64,000 nucleotides of DNA, taken from contig OZ251980.1 in assembly GCA_965246745.1 (NCBI GenBank), forward strand, positions 496,001 through 560,000, in the 5' to 3' direction. Made by a program: the position numbers and the translations under genes. Origin of the DNA: JANXMY01 sp965246745. Its GTDB lineage: Bacteria; Armatimonadota; Armatimonadia; Armatimonadales; Capsulimonadaceae. Below the pieces are notes generated by a model, which saw nothing but the letters and a program-made list of their open reading frames with translations, had not been told where the DNA came from and did no database searches. Positions 57,038 to 64,000 of this stretch are shown here, in pieces. Position 1 is the stretch's first letter. Each line of letters starts with the position of its first letter.

Positions 57038-58618
57038 TTGACGCCCCTTCGGTCTCCGCAGCTTCGGCTGTTCACCCTGCTGCTCGGCACGGCGCTTCTT
57101 GCTTTCTGGTCGCTCGGCTCCCTGCCGCTGATTGACGTGGACGAGCCGGTCTACGGGCAGGTCGGGCGGGAAATGGCCCACGCCGGGCCGGCCGGCTGGC
57201 TGTCGCCGCGATACGGCGGGCAGCTTTGGTTCGACAAGCCGCCGCTTTTTTACTGGCTGACGGCTTTCTCGATGCGCGTCTTCGGCGTCACCGAGCTTGC
57301 CGCCCGGTTCCCGTCGGCGGGGTTCTCGGTCGGCCTCGTCGCCGCGACCTATGCGCTGGCCCGGCGGGCGTATCCAAGCACGCCAAGCGCCGCGCTGTGG
57401 GCGGGCTTTGCGCTGGCGACTTCGGTGCAGTTTTTCGCGCTGGCCCGCGCCGCCGTCACCGACATGACCCTGGCAGTGTGTTTGACACTGGCTTTGTCCG
57501 GCCTGTATGCCTGGACCCAAACTTCGCAGGGCCGCTGGATGCTGCTGGCTGGCGCGATGACCGGCCTCGGGATGCTCGCCAAAGGCCCGGTCGCCCTGGT
57601 TTTGGTAGGAGTTCAGGCCGTCGCTTACCTGCTGCTGACCCGGCAGGCAAAGCGGCTGCTGTCCCCGGCGCTCTGGGGCGGCTTCGCGCTGTGCCTTGCG
57701 GTCGGCCTGCCCTGGTTTGGGCTGATGATCCATCGGCACGGACAGTTGTTTATTCAGGGCTTCTTGGAAGCGAACAATGTCACGCGTTATTTGTCGGCGG
57801 AGCACAAAGAAACCAGCCCGTTTTGGTTTTTTCTGCCGGTTCTGCTCGGCGGCTTTTTTCCCTGGTCGCTCATCCTGCCGGGGGCGCTCGTTTTGGCCTG
57901 GCGTCAAGGCAGGTCTGCCTGGGCCGAGCGTGCCGCCGACAGCCCCGCGCTCTTTTTCGGCCTCTGGATCACGCTTGTCTTCGTCTTCTTTTCCCTGTCG
58001 CAAAGCAAGCTCGTCACTTATATTTTCCCGCTGTACCCCGCCGCCGCCGTTTTGGTCGGCGGGCGGCTGGCGAGACAGCCTGAAACTTCGGCGCGTTTCA
58101 GCCCTCTATGGCTCTATGCTGCAATCAATCTCGCGCTCGGCATTGCGCTGTGGGAGCTTGCGCCCAAGTACCAAATCGCGCCCGTGACGCTCTTGCTTTG
58201 GGGGCTGACACTGCTGGGCGCGGCCTTGCTCGCTCTCTCCAAGCGCGGCGGATGGACAGCGGCAGGCATCGGCACTGGCCTTTTCCTGCTCATCACCTGG
58301 TGCTCGCCGTCCTGGAAGACGCGGGGCGAGGAAGTCTCGGAGCGGAAAACAGCAGAAATAGCATCGCTGACAGCGCCGCCCGACGGCGTCGTGCATGCGC
58401 TGGGATTGAAGCACCCGAGCCTGCGGTTTTACTGCCGCTGGCCCGTGATTTACACCGATGACCACCCGGCAGCGGCCCGCGATTTGATGACCCATCCCGG
58501 CGTCGTGTACGCCCTGCGCCCCGGCGTTTTGGACGACCTGCGAACGAAGTACGGCGTAATTCGGTACGAAGAGATGGGGCGGACCCGCCAAACCGTGCTG
58601 GTGCGGGGAACAAAGTAA
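57038..58618 (+). CDS. GT39-type ArnT-like glycosyltransferase
   Basis: A 526-residue GT-C membrane enzyme that moves a sugar from a polyprenyl-phosphate carrier. The catalytic first loop is PLIDVDEPVYGQVGREM (DE pair as in ArnT), followed by WFDKPPLFYWLTAFSMRVFG. About twelve membrane helices follow, for example VALVLVGVQAVAYLLL. The C-terminal outer domain is short. The TTG at 57038 is the first start after the promoter. The next genes encode a polyprenyl-phosphate sugar synthase-like GT2 and a deacetylase, which fits an Arn-type pathway. Confidence 0.87.
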   Translation: MTPLRSPQLRLFTLLLGTALLAFWSLGSLPLIDVDEPVYGQVGREMAHAGPAGWLSPRYGGQLWFDKPPLFYWLTAFSMRVFGVTELAARFPSAGFSVGLVAATYALARRAYPSTPSAALWAGFALATSVQFFALARAAVTDMTLAVCLTLALSGLYAWTQTSQGRWMLLAGAMTGLGMLAKGPVALVLVGVQAVAYLLLTRQAKRLLSPALWGGFALCLAVGLPWFGLMIHRHGQLFIQGFLEANNVTRYLSAEHKETSPFWFFLPVLLGGFFPWSLILPGALVLAWRQGRSAWAERAADSPALFFGLWITLVFVFFSLSQSKLVTYIFPLYPAAAVLVGGRLARQPETSARFSPLWLYAAINLALGIALWELAPKYQIAPVTLLLWGLTLLGAALLALSKRGGWTAAGIGTGLFLLITWCSPSWKTRGEEVSERKTAEIASLTAPPDGVVHALGLKHPSLRFYCRWPVIYTDDHPAAARDLMTHPGVVYALRPGVLDDLRTKYGVIRYEEMGRTRQTVLVRGTK

Positions 58619-58622
58619 CGCT

Positions 58623-59387
58623 ATGGAAAACACGAAAATGACAGCACAAACGACGGCACGGCTGCCGGGGCTTTCGTTTGTGTTCCCGATGTATAACGAG
58701 ATCGGCAACATCGAAACGTGCGTCGCCGAGGCGCTGCGGGTCGGACGCAGGATCACGGATAACTTGGAAATCGTCGTCGTAGACGACGCTTCCACCGACG
58801 GCTGTGGGGCGCTGGCGGACCGATTAGCGCTGGCGCACCCGGAACTCAAAGTCCTCCATCATGCCCAAAACCGCAAGCTCGGCGGGTCGCTCCGCACGGG
58901 CTTTGCGGCGGCGACCAAAGACTGGGTGCTGTATATTGACAGCGACCTGCCGATCCAGATGGACGACGCCCTGGCGGCAATCCCGCTGACGCAGAACGCC
59001 GACATGGTGATCGGCAATCGGCAGGGCCGGGCCGAAGGGCCGAAGCGGGAGATCATGTCGTTTGTCTACAATCGCTTGATACGCATCCTGTTCGGCCTCA
59101 GCGTCCGGGATGTCAATTTTGCGTTTAAGCTGTTCCGCCGCTCGATTTTGGAGCGTATCACGCTTCAGTCTGAAGGCTCGTTTATTGACGCCGAGCTTTT
59201 GATCGAGACCCATCAAGCGGGCTACACCATCGCCGAACTCCCGCTGCGGTACTACGAGCGGGTCGCCGGGGTCTCGACCCTGGCTTCCGGGTCGGTCGTC
59301 ACCAAGATTTTGCGCGAGATGGCGGACTACCGGCGAGCGGCCCGAAAGCGCCCGGCCCGCAAGCCGCTGACGCCGGGCCGCTCGTGA
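58623..59387 (+). CDS. GT2 polyprenyl-phosphate sugar transferase (DPM-like)
   Basis: A 254-residue inverting glycosyltransferase that loads a sugar onto a polyprenyl phosphate. Motifs: LSFVFPMYNEIGNIETCVAE, VVVDDASTDGCGALAD, HHAQNRKLGGSLRTGFAAAT, WVLYIDSDLPIQMDDA (DSD metal site), and NRLIRILFGLSVRDVNFAFK. No C-terminal membrane pair is present, as in DPM1. It starts 5 bases after the GT39 gene and overlaps the deacetylase start by 4 bases (GTGA), so the three act together. Confidence 0.9.
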   Translation: MENTKMTAQTTARLPGLSFVFPMYNEIGNIETCVAEALRVGRRITDNLEIVVVDDASTDGCGALADRLALAHPELKVLHHAQNRKLGGSLRTGFAAATKDWVLYIDSDLPIQMDDALAAIPLTQNADMVIGNRQGRAEGPKREIMSFVYNRLIRILFGLSVRDVNFAFKLFRRSILERITLQSEGSFIDAELLIETHQAGYTIAELPLRYYERVAGVSTLASGSVVTKILREMADYRRAARKRPARKPLTPGRS

Positions 59388-60196
59388 GCGCCCCGCCCCC
59401 AAGCGTCCGGGTCATCGTTCACGCCGACGATTTCGGCCTGCACCCGGCCATCAACGCCGGCATAGACGCCGCCCACCGGGACGGCCTGGTTTCGTCGGCC
59501 AGCGTCATGCCGACGGGGGGCGCGTTCGCTGATGCCGTCCGCCGCGCCGAACATCTGCCGGCCCTTGACCTCGGCCTGCATTTCGCGCTGGTCGGCGTCG
59601 CCGGCTTCCCCCCTACCCTGAGCGCGTTTCTCGCGGCCTACGCTCGCGGCGCGTTCCCGGCCCGCATCCTTGAAGCGCACTTAGCCCGGCAGTTCGACGC
59701 CCTCGGCGGCCTTGCCGTCAGCCACATAGATTCGCATCAGCACCTTCACGCCCTGCCCGGCGTGATGCGCGTCATCTGCCGTTTTGCGTCAAAGCATGGC
59801 ATCCCTGCCGTCCGCCTGCCGGTTGACGGCCCGGCCCTAGCGCCCACTTCTGCCACTCGCCGCGCCCAGGCTGCCGCGCTGGCCGCCGTTTCCCGCCTGT
59901 CCCGGCGCTATGTAGACGCATACGGCCTGCAAACGTCCGACTACTTTTCCGGCATGGCCGTTTCCGGGCATCTGTCCGCCGCGACTTTTGCCGCATACCT
60001 CCAAAACGCCAAGCCGGGTCTCACCGAGATCGTCTGCCACCCCGGCGCGGACAACCGTGCCCTCGCCCAAGCCTATCCCTGGGGCTACAACTGGCAGGGC
60101 GAGCTTTCCGCCCTCTGCTCCGCCGACGCCCGCGCCGCCGTGAACGAGCGCAAAATTGTCCTGACGGGGTGGCGCGAGAGATATGAAACTATATAG
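59384..60196 (+). CDS. ChbG/HpnK-type carbohydrate deacetylase
   Basis: A 270-residue YdjC-family metal-dependent deacetylase. The metal motif is VIVHADDFGLHPAINAGI, then LGLHFALVG (H), HIDSHQHLHALPGVMRVI (H-D-x-H-x-H) and EIVCHPG near the C terminus. HpnK removes an acetyl group from a hopanoid sugar, and similar enzymes deacetylate carrier-linked sugars. With the GT39 and GT2 genes it probably deacetylates an N-acetylated sugar on a polyprenyl carrier before transfer. The GTG start at 59384 overlaps the previous gene. Confidence 0.88.
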   Translation: MSAPPPSVRVIVHADDFGLHPAINAGIDAAHRDGLVSSASVMPTGGAFADAVRRAEHLPALDLGLHFALVGVAGFPPTLSAFLAAYARGAFPARILEAHLARQFDALGGLAVSHIDSHQHLHALPGVMRVICRFASKHGIPAVRLPVDGPALAPTSATRRAQAAALAAVSRLSRRYVDAYGLQTSDYFSGMAVSGHLSAATFAAYLQNAKPGLTEIVCHPGADNRALAQAYPWGYNWQGELSALCSADARAAVNERKIVLTGWRERYETI

Positions 60197-60211
60197 AAAG
60201 AATTGAAGAAG

Positions 60212-60250
60212 CCCCCCCGCCCCAATTCTGGGGAGCCGGAATTGGAGGAG
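60212..60250. repeat. Palindromic element, second copy (family 2)
   Basis: CCCCCGCCCCAATTCTGGGG, then AGCCGGAATTGG, matches the left arm of the in-frame element at 6638 apart from a few bases. Here it is intergenic, after the deacetylase stop, and short direct copies of AATTGGAGGAGC follow. Confidence 0.65.
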
Positions 60251-60335
60251 CCACAATTGGAGGAGCTTCGAGCCGGAAAGCGGAGAAATCCGTTCCAAAC
60301 AATAGCCGCCAGGCGAGTTGCTACGGCCCATTGAA

Positions 60336-60370
60336 CGAAAAGGGCGAAGCTTTGGGCTTCGCCCTTTTCG
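60336..60370. terminator. Bidirectional intrinsic terminator
   Basis: CGAAAAGGGCGAAGC-TTTGG-GCTTCGCCCTTTTCG. The A and T ends of the stem give a T-tract in either direction, serving the deacetylase operon and the convergent unknown gene. Confidence 0.85.
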
Positions 60371-60919
60371 TTACTGTCGCCCAGCCAGCAGTTGCGGACG
60401 GAGTTTTGCTTCGGCAAGATTTGCCTCTGTCCGAAACGGCCACGCTTCGGTATCTCCCGCCGTCTCCCAGCGATGGTACTCCTGCGAGCCTTTGAATAAG
60501 GCAAACGCGGCTGTTGCGGCGCAAAGACAGACCGTGGCGCTCAAAATCTGTGTCAGATGCGTAGGGCAGGAGCAGGCCAGCGCAAGCGCGATCAATCCAT
60601 ACAACGGCAGCGGAAACAGCAGGCAGCCCCACACTCCGGTGGTCGGCCAATTATACTCGCTGCCGGACTGCAAAAACAAAACGGCTTGTGCAATCCGGCG
60701 ACGGCCTATTTTGTCCAGACGGTGAGCGCCCTCCATTTTATGAGTCGTCATGTCGTCGTACAGAAACCAGACCTGTGAGTGGATTTCGATGACAGCGCGG
60801 TCACGGCCCAAAAGTTCAAGGACTTCAAATTTGCTTTCGTACTCATCATTCGTCATCCGGCCACTGATGAACTGGCGGACGAGTTCGGCGTACTTGCGGC
60901 GGGCTGCCCGGTCAACCAT
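60371..60919 (-). CDS. Two-helix membrane protein, unknown
   Basis: A 182-residue protein with a basic, helical cytoplasmic head (RRKYAELVRQFISGRMTNDE), two membrane helices (CLLFPLPLYGLIALALACS, ILSATVCLCAATAAFALFKG) and a polar tail. The helix pair has CSCPT between segments. No family is recognised. ATG 60919 is chosen because GGAGG lies 8 bases before it; the first-in-frame TTG at 60934 sits within that same Shine-Dalgarno. Confidence 0.6.
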   Translation of the reverse strand: MVDRAARRKYAELVRQFISGRMTNDEYESKFEVLELLGRDRAVIEIHSQVWFLYDDMTTHKMEGAHRLDKIGRRRIAQAVLFLQSGSEYNWPTTGVWGCLLFPLPLYGLIALALACSCPTHLTQILSATVCLCAATAAFALFKGSQEYHRWETAGDTEAWPFRTEANLAEAKLRPQLLAGRQ

Positions 60920-60963
60920 TTCTTTGTCCTCCAAAAAATTATTTTACCTGATGGCGTTAGCAC

Positions 60964-60994
60964 TTGACAAGGCCGCTTGCTGTTGTGTTATAAT
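60964..60994 (+). promoter_or_regulatory. Promoter of the O-antigen-ligase-like gene
   Basis: TTGACA (60964-60969) and TATAAT (60989-60994) are both consensus, but the spacer is 19 bases, longer than ideal. The leader is about 45 bases. Confidence 0.7.
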
Positions 60995-61044
60995 CTCGCC
61001 GTTACAGCAAAATTACGGATTGCATTCCACGGAGGGAGACACGC

Positions 61045-62718
61045 ATGGCGCAGCGAATTTTACGGACGATTTGTGCACGGACGATTGATTTACAGACGAT
61101 AATTGAACTCGGCGGCCGGCCCGAGTTTTGGCTGACGGCGCTTTTGATTTGGGCGCTGGCGTCCGCGTCGCGCAGCCTGGGGACGCCCTGGGCGGCGGCG
61201 GCAGGAACCGAACTCCTGCGCTGGGCGGCGGGCATCGGCCTGGCGCTGACCCTGAGCGGGATGCTCCGGCGCATCACGGTCGCCGGACGGGCGCTTGTCC
61301 TGCTGGCGGGCGCGATGGCGCTGTGCGGCATCTTCGGCGGCACGGCGGCGCAGGACGGCGGCGGGCACGGCGGCCTCACCGGCCCGTACCGCGAGCATCA
61401 GCTTTACGGCTCCGTTCTTCTCCTTCTTCTCCCCTTTGCGGCGTCCGCCGCGCTGTCGGCAAAGACTTTTTCCTGGCGCTGGGGCGCACTGGCCGCGCTG
61501 GCGGCGGGCGTGTTGTGCCTCGGTCTCAGCGAGACCCGCTCCGCCTGGCTCGGCTTTCTGGCCGCCGCCGGGGTCTTTGCCGGGCTGCGCTGGCAGCAGC
61601 TTCCGAAATTCCTGCCGAAGCGCATTTTTTTGATCCCCCTGGCCGCGCTGGCGGCCGGCGTGGTCGGCTTTTGGCTGCTGGCAAGCCCGGCGGACGAGCG
61701 GGCGGCGGTCGGGGCGCGGGCGGCGACTTTGGCCACGCTTGGGCACGACGAAAGCTGGCAGACACGGCTCGCGCTGTGGCGCGGCACGCTCGGCTTGGTC
61801 GAGGCGCACCCGGCGCTGGGCATCGGACTCGGGCGCTACCCCGGCGCGGAATGGGCCTGGACCGGCGCAGGCGGCCTGCTTGCGCCGACCGTGCCCCCGT
61901 CGCTCTCAAACGAAGCGCATAGTTTTTACGGGCAGACGGCGGCGGAGATCGGCCTGCCCGGCCTGGGCTTGTACCTGGCGGCGCTGGCGGCATTTGCGGC
62001 TCGCGCCCGGCGGCGGCTGGCCGGCGGCCCCCGGCGGCGCGGGCAGATACGGAGCGGGCCGGCGGCGCTGGTGATTGCCGCCGGGAGCGCTTTGGCGGGG
62101 CAAAGCGTGGATGCTCTTGCCAGCCCGTCGTGGCAGTTCCCGGAAGCGTCGGTTTTGTTTTGGGCCGTGCTCGGCCTGGGCCTGGCCGCGCTGCGGCGGG
62201 ACGCGCCGGAGCCGGCCTCAGCCCGCCTTCCCGCGCCTCTGGGCCGGGCCGGACGCTGGGCGCTGTCGGGCGGATTGGCCGTCGCGCTTGCCGCCCAGAT
62301 TTTGCCGCTCGGCCTGCTGCTGACCCCGGTAGAAGCGTACTCCGCCCCGGCGGGGTACACACTGGTTTCCCGTGACGTGACGCTTACAACGCCGCCACGC
62401 GCCGACGGCACATTTACGACCGGCGCGGCGCTTCAATTCAAGGTCATCGCGAATTACAAGACCGACAAAGGTGTGGCCGTGTCCCGCGATGTCACCAAAG
62501 ACCCGGACACAAGCTACGGCGGAACGCTTTACCCGGTGACAGGTCCGCAATCCGTTAGCAATTCTTCCGTCCCCGGCGGTGTTTACACGATACCGTCCCG
62601 AATTTACGGCCCCAGCAGCCGGCTTGACCTTGCGGTGCGCTATACCGATTCGGGGACAGGGAAATATATTCCCACCACCATCGTCACCGCGCTTGTTGTC
62701 CAAGTCCGCCCAAATTAG
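61045..62718 (+). CDS. O-antigen ligase / Wzy-like membrane protein
   Basis: A 557-residue polytopic protein with about ten membrane helices. The Wzy_C/WaaL region has RLALWRGTLGLVEAHPALGI followed by the long outer loop GLGRYPGAEWAWTG and the active-site-like NEAHSFYGQTAAEIGLPGLG. It would join or polymerise lipid-linked glycans at the membrane. Unusually, about 120 residues after the last helix (from about 435) form a Thr-rich beta domain (TLVSRDVTLTTPPRADGTFT). GGAGGGAG precedes ATG 61045 by 6 bases. Confidence 0.85.
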   Translation: MAQRILRTICARTIDLQTIIELGGRPEFWLTALLIWALASASRSLGTPWAAAAGTELLRWAAGIGLALTLSGMLRRITVAGRALVLLAGAMALCGIFGGTAAQDGGGHGGLTGPYREHQLYGSVLLLLLPFAASAALSAKTFSWRWGALAALAAGVLCLGLSETRSAWLGFLAAAGVFAGLRWQQLPKFLPKRIFLIPLAALAAGVVGFWLLASPADERAAVGARAATLATLGHDESWQTRLALWRGTLGLVEAHPALGIGLGRYPGAEWAWTGAGGLLAPTVPPSLSNEAHSFYGQTAAEIGLPGLGLYLAALAAFAARARRRLAGGPRRRGQIRSGPAALVIAAGSALAGQSVDALASPSWQFPEASVLFWAVLGLGLAALRRDAPEPASARLPAPLGRAGRWALSGGLAVALAAQILPLGLLLTPVEAYSAPAGYTLVSRDVTLTTPPRADGTFTTGAALQFKVIANYKTDKGVAVSRDVTKDPDTSYGGTLYPVTGPQSVSNSSVPGGVYTIPSRIYGPSSRLDLAVRYTDSGTGKYIPTTIVTALVVQVRPN

Positions 62719-62812
62719 TAAAAACCCGCGACAAAAAGGCGTTTTCGCGGACAAACAAGCGGGTACAAGCGGGCTATGCCGCGTCTCGTGCGGCATTAGA
62801 AAAGAGACAGCA

Positions 62813-63709
62813 ATGTTTACACGAATTGACAAGCTGCAGCTTGATTTTCCCAAAAACACAAACCCGGACCCGGCGGCGGCGGCGGCGGTGCAGGAGCTGA
62901 TGGGGGGACGCTTCGGCGAAATGTCCACCCTGAACAACTACATGCACCAATCGTTCGCCATGCGCGGACGCGGCGAGATTGTTCCCTTTTATGATCTTGT
63001 CGCCAGCATCACCGCCGAAGAATTCGGTCATGTCGAAGTGGTCTCGGCGGCCATCAGCCTGCTCCAAAACGGCGGCGAGCCGGACCATGCGGAGCCGAAA
63101 GACACGCCGCTTGAAAAACTAAACAACGGCAACGGGCTGCGCCAGCAGTTCCTCAACAACGGCAACAGCCATCTGGTCGCCGACGCCGGCGGCAAGCCCT
63201 GGCACGGGGACAATGTGTTCAACAGCGGCAACTTGGTTCTGGACCTGCTGCATAACTTTTTCCTCGAAAGCGGCGCTCGCATGGGCAAGCTGCGGGTGTA
63301 CGAAAGCACCAGCCACCCGGTCGCAAAGCGGCTGTGCGGCTACCTGCTCTGCCGGGGCGGCGTCCACCAGCTTGCGTATGCCGTCGCGCTGTCTAAAATC
63401 ACCGGGGTAGACGTTCCCAAGATGCTGCCGATCCCGGACATCCGCACCGACAAGATTCCCGAATGCCGCGAGTTTATTGAAAAGGGCCTGCATCGGTCGC
63501 TGTACCGCTTCAGCGCCGACGATTACAAGCACATTGAAGCCGTCTTCAACGGCACCCATCCCGAAGACGGACAGCCGCTGGAAGTGCGCGAAGGCACCAT
63601 TCCCGGCCATCCCCTGGCCGATCTGCCGCCCGCCCCGGCGTCGGGCATTCCGAGCTTCGACATGGGCGAGCTGAAAGAAATCACCGCCCGCTTGATGCGG
63701 GATATGTAG
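62813..63709 (+). CDS. Manganese catalase
   Basis: A 298-residue non-haem catalase that splits hydrogen peroxide at a dimanganese centre in a four-helix bundle. Metal ligands match the family: E36 in GRFGEMSTLNNYMHQS, E69 and H72 in AEEFGHVEVV, a glutamate in HNFFLESGARMG, and a histidine in GGVHQLAYAVAL. The NGGEPDHAEPKD loop and a C-terminal Pro-rich segment are typical. ATG 62813 has AAGAGA upstream; the longer frame from 62579 overlaps the previous gene. It should protect the cell from peroxide. Confidence 0.93.
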   Translation: MFTRIDKLQLDFPKNTNPDPAAAAAVQELMGGRFGEMSTLNNYMHQSFAMRGRGEIVPFYDLVASITAEEFGHVEVVSAAISLLQNGGEPDHAEPKDTPLEKLNNGNGLRQQFLNNGNSHLVADAGGKPWHGDNVFNSGNLVLDLLHNFFLESGARMGKLRVYESTSHPVAKRLCGYLLCRGGVHQLAYAVALSKITGVDVPKMLPIPDIRTDKIPECREFIEKGLHRSLYRFSADDYKHIEAVFNGTHPEDGQPLEVREGTIPGHPLADLPPAPASGIPSFDMGELKEITARLMRDM

Positions 63710-63723
63710 CTTTTTTCGTACTG

Positions 63724-63754
63724 GGGCCGGGCGCGAAATGCGTCCGGCCCTTTT
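63724..63754 (+). terminator. Intrinsic terminator of the Mn catalase gene
   Basis: GGGCCGGGCGC-GAAAT-GCGTCCGGCCC followed by TTTTC. Confidence 0.85.
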
Positions 63755-63839
63755 CTTATGTGTGTTTTCTTGCGCCGGGCCGCCGATTTCGGGTAACATA
63801 GCGTCACCCTCAGCCAAGACAGCTTTTAGGACACGCATT

Positions 63840-64000
63840 TTGCCCACGGACAGCAAGACTTTTTACATCACGACGCCGATCTATTATGTCAACGGCGTTC
63901 CCCATGTCGGCTCGGCGACCACCACCGTGCTCTGCGATGCCATTGCCCGGTTCCACCGGCTGCGGGGCGACACGACGTTTTTCCTGACCGGCACCGACGA
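63840..64000 (+). CDS. metG: Methionyl-tRNA synthetase MetG, 5' end only
   Basis: The first 53 codons of a class I aminoacyl-tRNA synthetase that charges tRNA-Met. The start MPTDSKTFYITTPIYYVNGV carries the family start TPIYYVN, then PHVGSATTTVLCDAIARFHR, in which PHVGS is the HIGH signature, and FFLTGTD. The start is a TTG at 63840 with AGGAC upstream. The gene runs off the right edge of the window. It follows the catalase terminator. Confidence 0.93.
   Translation, partial: MPTDSKTFYITTPIYYVNGVPHVGSATTTVLCDAIARFHRLRGDTTFFLTGTD

Noticed and set aside
1..64000. CRISPR array
   Set aside because: No regularly spaced direct repeats of 23-40 bases with unique spacers were seen; the repeats present are inverted and dispersed.

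Overview
The window is a high-GC bacterial chromosome segment, densely packed with genes on both strands. The phylum cannot be fixed without a search. An Armatimonadota-like lineage is my best guess, from the HAF-repeat proteins, the large DUF6785/DUF6784-type membrane protein, the DUF1570-like peptidase, the DUF5658 protein and many TPR proteins. This is an inference. Housekeeping genes present are ligA, dxs, rsgA, dnaN, recN, nadK, glnA, mtaB, a tRNA-Glu(CTC) and the start of metG. There is no rRNA operon and no CRISPR array.

Layout. 1-7.8 kb: ligA, an ankyrin-type secreted protein, then a BlaI repressor, a BlaR1-like M56 metallopeptidase whose outer part is HAF repeats instead of a penicillin-binding domain, a second secreted HAF protein and a polytopic GT-C-like protein. 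7.8-11.9 kb: a polysaccharide deacetylase / GT4 / rfbB (dTDP-glucose dehydratase) operon. 12.0-17.4 kb: a structured RNA with its own promoter and terminator, then five co-directional genes of unknown joint role (coiled-coil membrane protein, small beta-rich protein, 3-TM protein, secreted gluzincin peptidase, PGAP1-like lipase). 17.4-24.9 kb: dxs and a GNAT-rsgA-TPR-DUF6785 operon driven by a perfect consensus promoter. 25-32 kb: a DEAD-box helicase, proline dehydrogenase, vapBC, a type 4 uracil-DNA glycosylase, and a HIT gene split by an intact 990-bp IS5-type element with a TA duplication. 32-42.3 kb: a Ser/Thr kinase, a TPR/Ig/NodB deacetylase, a single-chain SEDS (FtsW/RodA)-class B PBP fusion, a LuxE-LuxC fatty-aldehyde pair and a GH130 enzyme. 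42.4-47.1 kb: a secreted basic repeat protein, ECF sigma / regulator / dnaN, and a truncated large serine recombinase overlapping the dnaN end. 47.1-54.5 kb: recN, nadK, a TPR protein, glnA with a hairpin leader, and a HEPN two-gene cassette. 54.5-64 kb: a DUF892 protein, mtaB-HIT, a GT39-GT2-YdjC/HpnK glycolipid operon, an O-antigen-ligase-like protein, a Mn catalase and metG.

Themes. Cell-envelope and glycan functions dominate. Several genes appear to be transcribed leaderless, with a -10 hexamer ending 5-7 bases before the start codon. Intergenic regions carry long palindromic elements: one family has arms containing CGTCCTTCGGACG, and another short palindrome has gone in frame into a membrane-protein gene. 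The strongest candidates for new biology are the BlaI/BlaR1-HAF system with matching operator-like palindromes, the SEDS-PBP fusion with a helix-hairpin-helix head, and the RNA-headed five-gene cassette.
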